A program made the translations under genes and the position numbers. The notes below the pieces were generated by a model that searched no databases, was not told the origin of the DNA, and saw only the letters and a list, made by a program, of their open reading frames with translations. From Bacteroidota bacterium (GTDB lineage: Bacteria > Bacteroidota > Bacteroidia > Chitinophagales > Chitinophagaceae), in the NCBI GenBank assembly GCA_016866355.1, contig VGMN01000013.1, positions 1 through 33,240 on the forward strand: DNA of 33,240 nucleotides. The letters run 5' to 3'. Every line of letters begins with the position of its first letter. The stretch's first letter is position 1. This document shows, one piece after another, positions 1 through 9,071 of this stretch.

Positions 1-121
1 CCATTGAGGTTTCGAGTAACACATCTCTTTTTCTGTCTCGTTTTGTAACGACACTGTCTTTTTGTGCCAGGGTATGAATGGCTAGCGAAAAAGAGAGTGC
101 CAGCAGTAGTATTTGTTTCAT
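1..121 (-). CDS. Secreted protein, N-terminal fragment (possibly cyclophilin-type peptidyl-prolyl isomerase)
   Basis: The gene starts with ATG at 121 on the minus strand and runs off the left edge, so only about 40 codons are visible. They begin MKQILLLALSFSLAIHTLAQ, a clear signal peptide with a likely signal peptidase I cut after the AQ. A short charged stretch follows, KRDRKRDVLLETSM. Secreted cyclophilin-type isomerases of Bacteroidota often have a similar RDVxLET strand at the start of the mature domain, so that family is a plausible guess, but the decisive residues lie outside the window. The start codon lies 3 bases past the stop of the upstream hypothetical gene, so the two are probably cotranscribed. 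Confidence 0.55.
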   Translation of the reverse strand, partial: MKQILLLALSFSLAIHTLAQKDSVVTKRDRKRDVLLETSM

Positions 122-124
122 GGT

Positions 125-520
125 TTAAAATTCATTTTTTTCAAAATACAATAACACGTGATCCTTTATAAAATTTTCCTGCTCGATCATATTCAGTTCA
201 GGTAAAGCTTTTAACTGTTTAAAATGTGGCCAGCCATCTTCATCTACTTTTTCCAGTTCGTAATATCCACTCTCTGATAATAATTGGCATACTGCTATGT
301 GCATCAGATCTTGCTTTTGTTCTTTGGTGAACTTTTCGCGGATATCGCCAAATTCCTGGACACCAACCAGAAATAAAATAGTCTCCAAGTCTGGTTTTTT
401 ACCAAATCGCTCTACCAGTTTGCTCTCTAATTGCCACCACCTGGATTGTAAATCGTCTGTTGCCCGCATAAAACAAAGATAAGTAAGGGTCGATCCTAAC
501 TGACTTTGACGTTCAGCCAT
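125..520 (-). CDS. Conserved hypothetical protein, 131 aa
   Basis: I do not recognise a characterised family. The product is a soluble, acidic, mostly helical protein of 131 residues with no signal peptide or membrane segment. It begins MAERQSQLGSTLTYLCFMRA and contains two adjacent Trp residues near position 28 (SRWWQLE). An in-frame TTG at 523 precedes the ATG at 520; I chose the ATG. The gene is divergent from serS with only 26 bases between the two start codons, and the serS promoter overlaps its first codons. It is followed after 3 bases by a gene for a secreted protein. The function is unknown. Confidence 0.7.
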   Translation of the reverse strand: MAERQSQLGSTLTYLCFMRATDDLQSRWWQLESKLVERFGKKPDLETILFLVGVQEFGDIREKFTKEQKQDLMHIAVCQLLSESGYYELEKVDEDGWPHFKQLKALPELNMIEQENFIKDHVLLYFEKNEF

Positions 521-532
521 CAATTATCTTTG
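505..532 (+). promoter_or_regulatory. serS promoter, Bacteroidota type
   Basis: A TTTG (-33 element, 505-508) is followed after 16 bases by TATCTTTG (525-532), a perfect match to the Bacteroidota -7 consensus TAnnTTTG. The serS ATG lies 14 bases downstream, so the leader would be only a few bases long. The -33 part lies inside the start of the divergent gene at 520. Confidence 0.6.
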
Positions 533-546
533 AGCAAATTATCTTC

Positions 547-1818
547 ATGCTTACGTTACCGCAGATTCGTCAAAATCCCGATGCAGTAAAAACTGGTCTC
601 CTCAAAAAGTATTTTGGGCAACCCGAACTAGTGGATTTAATTATTAGCCTGGATGACCAGCGCAAAAAGTTACAATTGGAGTCTGACAATTTACAAGCAA
701 AAATAAATAGTGCGTCCAAAGAAATTGGTATGCTAATGGGGAAGAGGCAAATAGAGGAGGCCGAACAAAAAAAACAGGAGGTGGCTTCCTTCAAAGCAGC
801 CTTGCAACCCTTGGCCGAGCAATTGGCAATTCGGGAACAGGAACTACAGCAAGAATTAGTCCGATTACCCAACTTACCTGCCGCTGAGGTTCCCAATGGG
901 AAAGCCGCCACTGATAATGTTGTGGTCCGCGAAGGAGGCAATAAACCCAGCTTGGCTGTTGATGCCGTGCCGCATTGGGACTTGATCAAAAAATATCAGT
1001 TGGTAGATTTTGAAACAGGTGCAAAAATTACAGGAAGTGGATTCCCGCTTTACAAAGGAAAGGGTGCCAAACTACAACGTGCCCTGGTACAATATTTTTT
1101 AGATTTCAATATCACGGCTGGTTACACAGAGTACTTACCCCCTTTGCTGGTTAATGAGGCTTCTGCTTATGGAACGGGTCAGCTTCCTGATAAAGAGGGG
1201 CAGATGTATCACATGTTGTTGGATAATTTGTATTTGATTCCCACGTCTGAAGTGCCGGTGACTAATATTTACCGGGACGAGATTGTTCCGTTTGCTTCAC
1301 TGCCTATTCGGATGACTGCTTTTTCCGCTTGTTTCCGAAGAGAAGCCGGTAGTTTTGGGGCAGATGTGCGTGGGTTAAATCGGGTACATCAATTTGATAA
1401 AGTAGAGATTGTTCAGATTGTAGATCCTGAAAAAAGTTACGCTGTGTTAGACGAGATGGTGGCACATGTGGAGCAATTATTACAATCACTAGAGTTGCCT
1501 TACCGTATTCTTCGCTTGTGTGGAGGTGATATGAGTTTTGCTTCGGCACTTACGTATGATTTTGAAGTATATAGTGCCGCGCAGCAAAAATGGTTAGAAG
1601 TAAGTTCGGTCAGCAATTTTGAATCTTTTCAAGCCAACCGACTTAAGCTTCGATTTAAGGACGAAAAAGGCAAATCACAATTGGCACATACCCTCAATGG
1701 TAGTTCATTGGCACTGCCTCGTATCATGGCTTCCTTATTGGAGAATAATCAACAGGCCGATGGCATACGTTTACCTGCTTGTTTGCAATCCTATATGGGG
1801 ATGGATAAAATCAACTGA
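547..1818 (+). CDS. serS: Serine--tRNA ligase
   Basis: SerS charges tRNA-Ser (and tRNA-Sec where present) with serine in the cytoplasm. The 423 residues match the usual length of bacterial SerRS. Residues about 1-105 form the N-terminal helical tRNA-binding arm, a long coiled coil rich in Lys, Glu and Gln. The class II catalytic core follows, with TSEVPVTN, the motif 2 region FRREAGSFGADVRGLNRVHQ, and the motif 3 region HTLNGSSLALPR near the C-terminus. The ATG at 547 is the natural start because the conserved opening MLTLPQIRQNPD begins there. The gene has its own promoter and ends 4 bases before the stop of the convergent AlkB gene. Confidence 0.97.
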   Translation: MLTLPQIRQNPDAVKTGLLKKYFGQPELVDLIISLDDQRKKLQLESDNLQAKINSASKEIGMLMGKRQIEEAEQKKQEVASFKAALQPLAEQLAIREQELQQELVRLPNLPAAEVPNGKAATDNVVVREGGNKPSLAVDAVPHWDLIKKYQLVDFETGAKITGSGFPLYKGKGAKLQRALVQYFLDFNITAGYTEYLPPLLVNEASAYGTGQLPDKEGQMYHMLLDNLYLIPTSEVPVTNIYRDEIVPFASLPIRMTAFSACFRREAGSFGADVRGLNRVHQFDKVEIVQIVDPEKSYAVLDEMVAHVEQLLQSLELPYRILRLCGGDMSFASALTYDFEVYSAAQQKWLEVSSVSNFESFQANRLKLRFKDEKGKSQLAHTLNGSSLALPRIMASLLENNQQADGIRLPACLQSYMGMDKIN

Positions 1819-1822
1819 GGGG

Positions 1823-2878
1823 CTACCTGTTAGCGATCTGCTTTTCAATCCGACGATTCATGATGGAGAACCACAGCGGTGGAACTAAGGAAAGCAACAT
1901 CATGCCCGGATAACCGGTGGGCATTTGAGGCGCATTATCATGATGACGCAATACTTGATATTTACGACTAGCTAAATAGTGGTGATCCGAGTGGCGGCTC
2001 AGTTCAAACAATATTAATCGACCCACCACATGATTACTGTTCCAGGAATGAACAGGCATGGCGCGTTCGTATCTACCGTTTTCCTTTAGTTGTCGCTGTA
2101 AACCATAGTGCTCAATATAATTGACGGTTTCAAGGAGTAAAATACCCATCAAGGCTGCTCCTAGAAAACAGGTCAACACAAAAAATCCAAAGAACCAGTA
2201 GATCAAAAACAGAAAGGCTGCCTGTATCAATTGAAATTGAATCATTTCATTTTTCCAGGATAAAGCCGTTCCATTTTTTTTACGTGATTCCACATTGGCA
2301 ATTTCCCAGGCACTGATAAATCCCATGAAAATAGTTCGGAAATAAAATAGGTACACCCATTCTCCTTTGCGAGCACTGCTGGGATCTTGGTGCGTTGCTA
2401 CATGAGTGTGGTGTCCTTTATTGTGCTCAGTAAAAAAGTGCATGTAGAGAGAAGTAAGCAGTAAAAATTTTGCGAGTGTTTGCTCGTATCTATTCACTCG
2501 ATGCCCCAACTCATGTGCCACGTTGATACCAAAACTACCGCAAAGAATACCCATCACGGTAATTCTTCCAACACGATCCCAGGTGTCAAGTGTAGGATCT
2601 TGCATCGATACCAGAAATTGATAGAGTAGTACATATTGAAGCGGGACTACCAGATGTAAAATCCAATCGTAAAAAGAATCTTTTTTTACTAACTCCTCCT
2701 CGGCTGTTTCTAAATTAGTGGGGTTGGGTTTGAATACCAACTCCAATACCGGGACCAGTATCCAAGCAATGATCATATTGATCCAAACGGTCCATCCGGT
2801 TGTTTGGAATGAAATAGTGGCCCCAATGAAAAAGATAAAGGGGGTCAGGTATTTTAAGGCTTTCACACGTTGTTGCAT
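1823..2878 (-). CDS. alkB: AlkB-type membrane non-heme di-iron monooxygenase (alkane 1-monooxygenase family)
   Basis: The 351-residue integral membrane protein carries the histidine boxes of the AlkB family: HELGH at residues 122-126, EHNKGHHTHV at 151-160 and SRHSDHH at 294-300. It also has the AlkB signature NYIEHYGL at 253-260. These His residues hold a di-iron centre that hydroxylates terminal methyl groups with O2 and electrons from rubredoxin. Several hydrophobic segments surround them, as expected. No rubredoxin or rubredoxin reductase gene is nearby, so the electron donor must be encoded elsewhere. The gene sits 20 bases behind the OPT transporter gene on the same strand. Family membership is clear, but an alkane substrate is not proven; many Bacteroidota carry AlkB proteins of unknown substrate. 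Confidence 0.9.
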   Translation of the reverse strand: MQQRVKALKYLTPFIFFIGATISFQTTGWTVWINMIIAWILVPVLELVFKPNPTNLETAEEELVKKDSFYDWILHLVVPLQYVLLYQFLVSMQDPTLDTWDRVGRITVMGILCGSFGINVAHELGHRVNRYEQTLAKFLLLTSLYMHFFTEHNKGHHTHVATHQDPSSARKGEWVYLFYFRTIFMGFISAWEIANVESRKKNGTALSWKNEMIQFQLIQAAFLFLIYWFFGFFVLTCFLGAALMGILLLETVNYIEHYGLQRQLKENGRYERAMPVHSWNSNHVVGRLILFELSRHSDHHYLASRKYQVLRHHDNAPQMPTGYPGMMLLSLVPPLWFSIMNRRIEKQIANR

Positions 2879-2898
2879 AGAATAAAGTTACATGCCTT

Positions 2899-4956
2899 TT
2901 ATTTCTTGTTAGGTTGCATAGCCACTCGATATAGTAACAATGCCATTAGTGCAAAAAAGCCAACGCCCAACCATTTGTAACCCTCTTCTCCTACTTTTTC
3001 ACTAAGGCCGTGTTCTGCATTCCAATTACCAAGGGTGGTGCTTACACTTTCCTTGGAAGATAGAATTGCTACTAGCACGCCAGCTAATGCTCCACCTGCC
3101 ACCAGTCCTGTTGCAAATAAGTTTCCTTTGCCGAGGTCTTCCTCCTCTGCGCTGACTACAATATTCTTTTGCTTCTGTCTCCATTCTACCAATCCACGTA
3201 CGGCGCCGCCAATAAAGATGGGGAAAGTGGTAGAGAGCGGTAGGTAAATTCCAATGGCAAAGCTGAGCGCTTTGATGCCACAGAGTTCCATTACTATTGC
3301 AATGAATACGCCAACCAATACAAATTGCCAATCGAGATTGAAGGATAAAATTCCTTTAATCAGCGTTGCCATCAACGTTCCTTGGGGTGCTGGATATTTA
3401 TCAGTACCAATAACATGTTGAATTCCTTGTGCTACCATTTCTGCCGTAGGCTGATCCAATACTTTGATGGTTGCACCAATAGCAATGGACGAAACTATGG
3501 CCCCTATGAATAAAGAGAGCTGTTGAAATTTAGGAGTAGCGCCCACTATATAACCCGTTTTTAAATCTTGTGAAGTAGCTCCTGCATTAGCTGCAGCAAT
3601 ACAAATCATGCCACCCACTACCAATGCCATGGGTTCATAAAAATGCCCGGTCCATTTTACTGCAATGAAAATCAAACAGGTTCCCATCAGTGTTGCAATG
3701 GTCATACCGGAGATAGGATTATTGGACGAACCAATCAACCCTACAATGCGAGAGGATACCGTTACAAAAAAAGCACCAAAAATGATTACCAGTAAACCCA
3801 GTAAAAGTTTGCTTCCTACGTTGGCACCGGGTATCAATGTGTTGGGCATTAAAGCGATGATAGCAATGAGAATCAAACTACCTATTCCAACTACTTTGAT
3901 TGAAAGATCTTGCTCCGTACGTGTTGTGGTTGCGGCAACACCACCAGATTGCTTTAGTGAGCCAATACTTCCTTTGACTGATGAAACGATTGTAGGAATT
4001 GTTTTAATGAGTGTGATAAATCCTCCCGCAGCAACGGCACCTGCACCAATTTGTCGAATATATGCGCGGTAAATAGCCGCAGACCAATCTGCAAATTGTT
4101 CGGTTGCCGGATTCCAACCCCCAGGTCCTCCTGATACAGAAACATCTTTTAAATAACCCAGCTTTACTAATTGCGCAGCAATAATGATTCCATTATCGTT
4201 AAGTAAACTGGCAAGTAAGGGGGTAAACACAAACCAGCTGAGTACACCACCCGCTACCAATACACCTGCAATTTTGGGTCCGATAATGTAACCTACACCC
4301 AGGTACTCGGGTGTGATTTCTCCACTCACTTTTGCAGATGGAAAAAACTTTTGTGTTTGCCTGGTCATGAATGAAGGGGCTTCGGCAATCACATGAAAAA
4401 TTTTCTGTAAGAGCGCGTAACCAAATGCAACACCCAGTCCCAAAAAGGCAGTACGTGCAAAATCACCACCTTTTTCTCCTGCTTTAAGTACGGAAGCGCA
4501 AGCTGTTCCCTCCGGATAGGGCAAGGTTTTGTGTTCTTGTACAATCAGGGATCGACGTAGTGGAATCATCATCATGGTTCCCAGCATTCCTCCAACGATA
4601 GCCAAGGTTAGAATGGTGAAATAATTAAAGAAGCTGGCACTTCCCGCCTCGCTCAAAAACAAAAAACCAGGGAGTGTAAATACTACACCCGCTGCTATAC
4701 TTTCTCCTGCGGAACCTGTTGTTTGGATAATATTATTTTCTAGAATGGTTGTTTTCAAAAATTTTCTACCCAATGTAATGGCCAGTACGGCAATGGGAAT
4801 TGATGCGGAAACAGTTAATCCGGCTTTGAGTGCCAGGTAAACGGTGGAGGCACCGAAAATAATTCCAAAGGCAGCACCCGTTAAAATAGATTTCAGGGTG
4901 AACTCTGCCATTTTTGTTTCCGGTGAAATAAAGGGTTTGAAGGGTTGGTCAGCCAT
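2899..4956 (-). CDS. OPT-family oligopeptide transporter
   Basis: The 685-residue polytopic inner-membrane protein has more than a dozen hydrophobic segments. Its opening is typical of bacterial OPT proteins: residues about 15-60 contain EFTLKSILTGAAFGIIFGAS and YLALKAGLTVSASIP. Other family-like stretches are the glycine-rich TTGSAGESIAAGVVFTLPG and GATSQDLKTGYIVGATP. OPT proteins import peptides or metal chelates by proton coupling; the substrate here cannot be read from the sequence. The gene lies 30 bases behind the POT peptide transporter gene and 20 bases before the alkB-like gene, so the three probably form one transcript. Confidence 0.92.
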   Translation of the reverse strand: MADQPFKPFISPETKMAEFTLKSILTGAAFGIIFGASTVYLALKAGLTVSASIPIAVLAITLGRKFLKTTILENNIIQTTGSAGESIAAGVVFTLPGFLFLSEAGSASFFNYFTILTLAIVGGMLGTMMMIPLRRSLIVQEHKTLPYPEGTACASVLKAGEKGGDFARTAFLGLGVAFGYALLQKIFHVIAEAPSFMTRQTQKFFPSAKVSGEITPEYLGVGYIIGPKIAGVLVAGGVLSWFVFTPLLASLLNDNGIIIAAQLVKLGYLKDVSVSGGPGGWNPATEQFADWSAAIYRAYIRQIGAGAVAAGGFITLIKTIPTIVSSVKGSIGSLKQSGGVAATTTRTEQDLSIKVVGIGSLILIAIIALMPNTLIPGANVGSKLLLGLLVIIFGAFFVTVSSRIVGLIGSSNNPISGMTIATLMGTCLIFIAVKWTGHFYEPMALVVGGMICIAAANAGATSQDLKTGYIVGATPKFQQLSLFIGAIVSSIAIGATIKVLDQPTAEMVAQGIQHVIGTDKYPAPQGTLMATLIKGILSFNLDWQFVLVGVFIAIVMELCGIKALSFAIGIYLPLSTTFPIFIGGAVRGLVEWRQKQKNIVVSAEEEDLGKGNLFATGLVAGGALAGVLVAILSSKESVSTTLGNWNAEHGLSEKVGEEGYKWLGVGFFALMALLLYRVAMQPNKK

Positions 4957-4986
4957 GGTTTATTTTATTGGGGTAGGAACAAGTCA

Positions 4987-6489
4987 TTAATTGTTCATCA
5001 GTTTTTGAAGTTTGCGTGTCAGTATTAATAACATACCCGCTGCTATTCCAGACATGATTACAAATAAAATGAAGAAGTCATATAAATTATTCATCTCATA
5101 GCCCATGAATGTGGTGGTTTTCCCATCAGGGTATAACGCGCTGAGCACACCTGCTAATTTATTAGCGGCAGCATTTGCCAAAAACCAAACTGCCATTAAC
5201 AAGGAAGCAAATTTTATTGGGGCTAGTTTATTAACCAGGGAAAGTCCAATTGGAGACAAACAGAGTTCACCCCAAGTATGCAAGGCATACATGCCGAGTA
5301 ACCAGATCATACTCACTTTTGTTCCCACTGCCACATCTTTTACACCAAATGCAATCCATAAATAACCCAGTGACAATAGTAAGAGTCCTAATGACATTTT
5401 GGTGGGGGAAGAGGGTTCTCTTTTTCCCATCTTTAGCCATAACCAGGCAAATAGTGGCGCAAATAATACTACATAGATCGAGTTCAATGAGGCAAAGAAA
5501 CTTGCAGGTACATTGAAAAAGCCTAAATCACGCTGCGTTTGTTCTTCTGCAAAAAAGGTAAGAGAGGCGCCGGCTTGTTCAAAAGCACTCCAGAAAAACA
5601 CCACAAAAAAGGAAACACTGAATATCACTGCCACACGCTGTTTTTCGATTGTGCTCAAAGCTTTGTCTGAGAAAATGATAAAACCAATTAATAAAGGGGA
5701 GGCCACTAAAACATAAGTTAAGTAATCCACTACGCGTGTATCAATGTAGAGCGCTGCAATCATAATGGCAGATAATAAGGTTAGACCGCCCAACATACTC
5801 AATGGACGAATCCAAGCTGCCGGTGCATTGGCCGGGGTCAGTCCCAACACGTTGTTATCTGGGTCCAGCACATATTTTTTATGATAAACAAGCTGAACCA
5901 TTACACTTAGCAACATAGCAATTCCACCAGCCAAGAATGCCCATTTGAAGTCTTCGGGATTGCCCGTATCTCCCACCAAACCACAAATGATGGGACCCAG
6001 GGCTCCTCCTACATTGATTCCCATGTAAAAAATAGTGTAAGCAGAATCTGTTCTCCGGTCCCCTTTTGGGTAGAGTTGACCAACCAGCGCAGAAATATTG
6101 GGTTTGAAAAATCCATTACCAGTAATCATAAACCCCAGTCCTGTAAAAAATAAAAGCGTAGAAAGTTCTGAGGAAGTTTGGTAGATGGAGGCGCAGAAAA
6201 AAAGCACAAATTCGCCCAAAGCCATCAAGAGGCCTCCGGCAATAATTGAACGTTGATTACCCCAATACCTGTCTGCAACATAGCCGCCCAACAAAGGAGT
6301 CAAGTAGACTAAGCTAGTATAACTACCATATATGTTAGAGGCAAAGGCTTTGTCAAATAGTAAGGCCTTTGTTAAAAATAAAACTAGGATGGCTCTCATG
6401 CCATAATAGTTAAAGCGTTCCCACATTTCAGTGGCAAACAACACAGCCAATCCTTTAGGATGACCCGTTGTGTTAGCGTTTGCAGGCAT
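4987..6489 (-). CDS. POT-family proton-coupled di/tripeptide transporter
   Basis: The product belongs to the POT/PTR branch of the major facilitator superfamily, which imports di- and tripeptides with protons. The family signature region is present near the N-terminus (LFATEMWERFNYYGMRAILV), and a second one, FFKPNISALVGQLYP, lies near residue 140. About 12-14 hydrophobic helices are visible. I chose the ATG at 6489 (MPANANTTGHPKG), which gives 500 residues; a TTG at 6516 would add nine residues but fits the family less well. It is the first gene of the probable POT-OPT-AlkB run. Peptide import by both transporter types side by side suggests amino acid and peptide feeding. Confidence 0.92.
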   Translation of the reverse strand: MPANANTTGHPKGLAVLFATEMWERFNYYGMRAILVLFLTKALLFDKAFASNIYGSYTSLVYLTPLLGGYVADRYWGNQRSIIAGGLLMALGEFVLFFCASIYQTSSELSTLLFFTGLGFMITGNGFFKPNISALVGQLYPKGDRRTDSAYTIFYMGINVGGALGPIICGLVGDTGNPEDFKWAFLAGGIAMLLSVMVQLVYHKKYVLDPDNNVLGLTPANAPAAWIRPLSMLGGLTLLSAIMIAALYIDTRVVDYLTYVLVASPLLIGFIIFSDKALSTIEKQRVAVIFSVSFFVVFFWSAFEQAGASLTFFAEEQTQRDLGFFNVPASFFASLNSIYVVLFAPLFAWLWLKMGKREPSSPTKMSLGLLLLSLGYLWIAFGVKDVAVGTKVSMIWLLGMYALHTWGELCLSPIGLSLVNKLAPIKFASLLMAVWFLANAAANKLAGVLSALYPDGKTTTFMGYEMNNLYDFFILFVIMSGIAAGMLLILTRKLQKLMNN

Positions 6490-6589
6490 AAGGATGTACT
6501 CTTTAAAGTCACTCAAAATAAAGATTATTATCTAACCCTCAATTATCCGCAGGCTAATTACTTTCGCAACTAACTTTCTGCCCTTTAAT

Positions 6590-7867
6590 ATGAGAATACT
6601 TTTATTAGGCTCCGGAGGAAGAGAACATGCCTTTGCCTGGAAAATCAGCCAAAGCCCTCTCTGTAAATCTTTATTTATAGCGCCGGGTAATGCAGGTACA
6701 AAAGAGTTTGGGCAGCATTTTTCATTTGGTGTTACTGATTTTGAAGCCATCCGTGCTTGCTGTATTGAACACGCAATTGATATGGTGGTAGTGGGTCCGG
6801 AGGAACCCCTGGTAAAAGGGCTGGTTGAGTATTTAAGGGCTGAACCGCTTCTCAAGTCCTTATTAATTATTGGTCCCGGACAACAGGGTGCCGCGCTTGA
6901 GGGTAGTAAAGCTTTTGCCAAAGCATTTATGCAACGGCATGGAATTCCAACGGCATCTTACCGAGAGTTTACGAAAGAAAATTACCAGGAAGGGTTAGCC
7001 TATTTACAAGCACATCCCTTACCAATTGTGTTGAAAGCAGATGGGTTGGCAGCTGGCAAAGGAGTTTTAATTTGTAACACACACCAAGAAGCAATCCTTG
7101 GTTTTGAAGAAATGATACAGTCCTCCAAATTTGGAGAGGCAGGAAAAAAAGTAGTTGTAGAAGAATTTTTACAGGGTATCGAGATCTCTGTATTTGCACT
7201 CACAGATGGTACACATTATGTGCTATTACCAGAGGCAAAAGATTACAAAAGAATCGGGGAGGGAGATACTGGCTTGAATACGGGCGGAATGGGTGCCGTA
7301 AGCCCCGTACCTTTTGTAGATACCATTCTCTGGGAAAAAATAAAAACGCGGGTGGTGGAGCCCACGATTATGGGTTTGCAAAAAGATGGCATTCCATATT
7401 GTGGTTTTATTTTTATCGGATTTATGATTGTTAAGGGCGAACCCTTTGTAATTGAGTATAACTGTAGAATGGGAGATCCTGAAACAGAAGTAGTGATGCC
7501 CCGTCTGCAATCTGATTTGCTGAAATTATTGACAGCAGCGGCCAACGGGGAGTTGAATAATTATACAATAAAAACAGATCCAAGAACGGCTTGTACCGTG
7601 GTGGCTGTAAGCGGAGGGTATCCCGAAGATTATAAAAAAGGATTTCCCATTCAGGGGCTGGATCAGTTATCCAATGCTGCGATGGTATTTCACATGGGTA
7701 CACAGCAAAAAGGGGGGCAGATTATTACCAATGGTGGCCGCGTTTTTACGGTAACTGCTTTTGGTAACTCAATCACCGAAGCTGCTGCGGCAGCCCGTAC
7801 AATTCAAACTGCTATCCAGTTTGAAGGAAAGTATTACCGACGTGATATAGGGTTTGAATTCAAATAA
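6590..7867 (+). CDS. purD: Phosphoribosylamine--glycine ligase (GAR synthetase)
   Basis: PurD joins 5-phosphoribosylamine and glycine with ATP, the second step of purine synthesis. The 425 residues match the normal length. The N-terminal PurD motif MRILLLGSGGREHAFAWKI is intact, GPEEPLVKG follows, then an ATP-grasp domain with KADGLAAGKGV and the metal-binding region EYNCRMGDPETE. A weak -7 box, TAACTTTC (6571-6578), lies 11 bases before the ATG. The last 34 bases overlap the end of the convergent MFS gene. Confidence 0.96.
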   Translation: MRILLLGSGGREHAFAWKISQSPLCKSLFIAPGNAGTKEFGQHFSFGVTDFEAIRACCIEHAIDMVVVGPEEPLVKGLVEYLRAEPLLKSLLIIGPGQQGAALEGSKAFAKAFMQRHGIPTASYREFTKENYQEGLAYLQAHPLPIVLKADGLAAGKGVLICNTHQEAILGFEEMIQSSKFGEAGKKVVVEEFLQGIEISVFALTDGTHYVLLPEAKDYKRIGEGDTGLNTGGMGAVSPVPFVDTILWEKIKTRVVEPTIMGLQKDGIPYCGFIFIGFMIVKGEPFVIEYNCRMGDPETEVVMPRLQSDLLKLLTAAANGELNNYTIKTDPRTACTVVAVSGGYPEDYKKGFPIQGLDQLSNAAMVFHMGTQQKGGQIITNGGRVFTVTAFGNSITEAAAAARTIQTAIQFEGKYYRRDIGFEFK

Positions 7868-9048
7868 ACCCATAACCATCCCGCTGCAATTATTGCAGCC
7901 ACTGCTGTAGTGATAAAGGTGGCCACTGGGCCCCAAGTGTTCCAGATAAATCCGGCAAGTATACTGGCACCCAATGCTCCAATACTTTCGGTTGAACTAA
8001 AAAAGCCAAGTGCAGTTCCTCGCTCCTCAGTAGCCGACTGATTACTGATCCATGCTTTGATCAATCCTTCTGTAGCCCCTGCATAAAGCCCATAGCACCC
8101 AAATAAAAAAAGTAGTCCGTTGATTCCCGGATTGCTTGCCAGTCCGGCATAGACCATTGCATAGAGAAAAAAGCCACCAATTAGTACTGGCTTATACCCC
8201 ATTTTATCTGCAAGCGAACCTAAAAATGGGGCACTGCCGGCATAGACCAAATTGTAAAAAATATATACAGCAATGGTAGCTGTATCCGCATCCAATTGCA
8301 CTTGTCCCCAATTGAAATGTTGTCCATCCAGCAGGGTTCTGGTAAATAGAATCAGAAAAAAATCAGCACTATTAAACAGCAAAAAAATCCAAAAACCTGG
8401 CATCACCTTTCGAAAATTGGGAGTGGCTCTTTTCCAATAATGGAAGTAGGAAAGGAACCCCTTTTTTTGAGTGACCAGCGGAGGGAATTTTTTCTCACGA
8501 ATCAAAAAGGTCATCAACACGGAGAGTATCCCGGGAATGAAGGCAAGAAGAAATAGCGTTTTGTATTCTCTGGGGTATGCGTAAAGAAAGGCGAGTGCCA
8601 ATAATGGGCCCAAGGCAGCTCCGAAAGTGTCCATTCCTCGATGAAACCCAAAAACCCGTCCTCGATTTTCCGGGCTGGCTTCTTGGGCCAACATGGCATC
8701 TCGAGCAGCCGTGCGTACTCCTTTCCCTAAACGATCCGTGGTTCGTACTAAAAATACCCCGATGACACTACTTGTCAGCCCCAGCAGCGGTTTGGAGAGG
8801 GCACTTAATAAATAACCCCATTGTACAAACGGAAGTCGGGAGCCCTTTCGATCACTCCAGGCGCCAAAACTTCCTTTGCTGATACCGGCTACAAAATTGA
8901 CCACCCCTTCCAGTGTGCCAATCAATAATACGCTAAATCCTATTTGTTTCAAGTAAACCGGGATAACGGGATATAGCATTTCGCTGGCCACATCAGCTAC
9001 CAGGCTTACTAGTGATAAGATCCAAATGGTTCGGGTTAAAATCCGCAT
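7834..9048 (-). CDS. MFS transporter (DHA1-like drug/solute efflux type)
   Basis: The product, about 404 residues, has roughly 12 transmembrane helices. It carries an MFS motif A between helices 2 and 3 (GAWSDRKGSR) and RTTDRLGKGVRTAARDAML in the middle of the N-terminal half. A longer frame opens at 9108, but the sequence before MRILTRTIWILS is polar and would cross the mreB promoter region, so I chose the ATG at 9048. The substrate is unknown. Proteins of this type are usually annotated as efflux permeases. The gene is divergent from mreB and its 3' end overlaps purD by 34 bases. Confidence 0.85.
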   Translation of the reverse strand: MRILTRTIWILSLVSLVADVASEMLYPVIPVYLKQIGFSVLLIGTLEGVVNFVAGISKGSFGAWSDRKGSRLPFVQWGYLLSALSKPLLGLTSSVIGVFLVRTTDRLGKGVRTAARDAMLAQEASPENRGRVFGFHRGMDTFGAALGPLLALAFLYAYPREYKTLFLLAFIPGILSVLMTFLIREKKFPPLVTQKKGFLSYFHYWKRATPNFRKVMPGFWIFLLFNSADFFLILFTRTLLDGQHFNWGQVQLDADTATIAVYIFYNLVYAGSAPFLGSLADKMGYKPVLIGGFFLYAMVYAGLASNPGINGLLFLFGCYGLYAGATEGLIKAWISNQSATEERGTALGFFSSTESIGALGASILAGFIWNTWGPVATFITTAVAAIIAAGWLWVYLNSNPISRR

Positions 9049-9071
9049 GCCTGAAGTTACAGTGAAACGGC

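Noticed and set aside
570-989. Long antisense frame (139 aa) inside serS
   Set aside because: It lies fully opposite a clear serS reading frame, has Ser/Cys-rich composition typical of a shadow frame, and shows no motif or promoter.
3665-4072. Antisense frame (135 aa) inside the OPT gene
   Set aside because: It is a mirror of a hydrophobic coding region, with no recognisable domain or start signal.
6487-6516. TTG at 6516 as the start of the POT transporter
   Set aside because: It adds nine residues not typical of the family; the ATG at 6489 gives a normal N-terminus.
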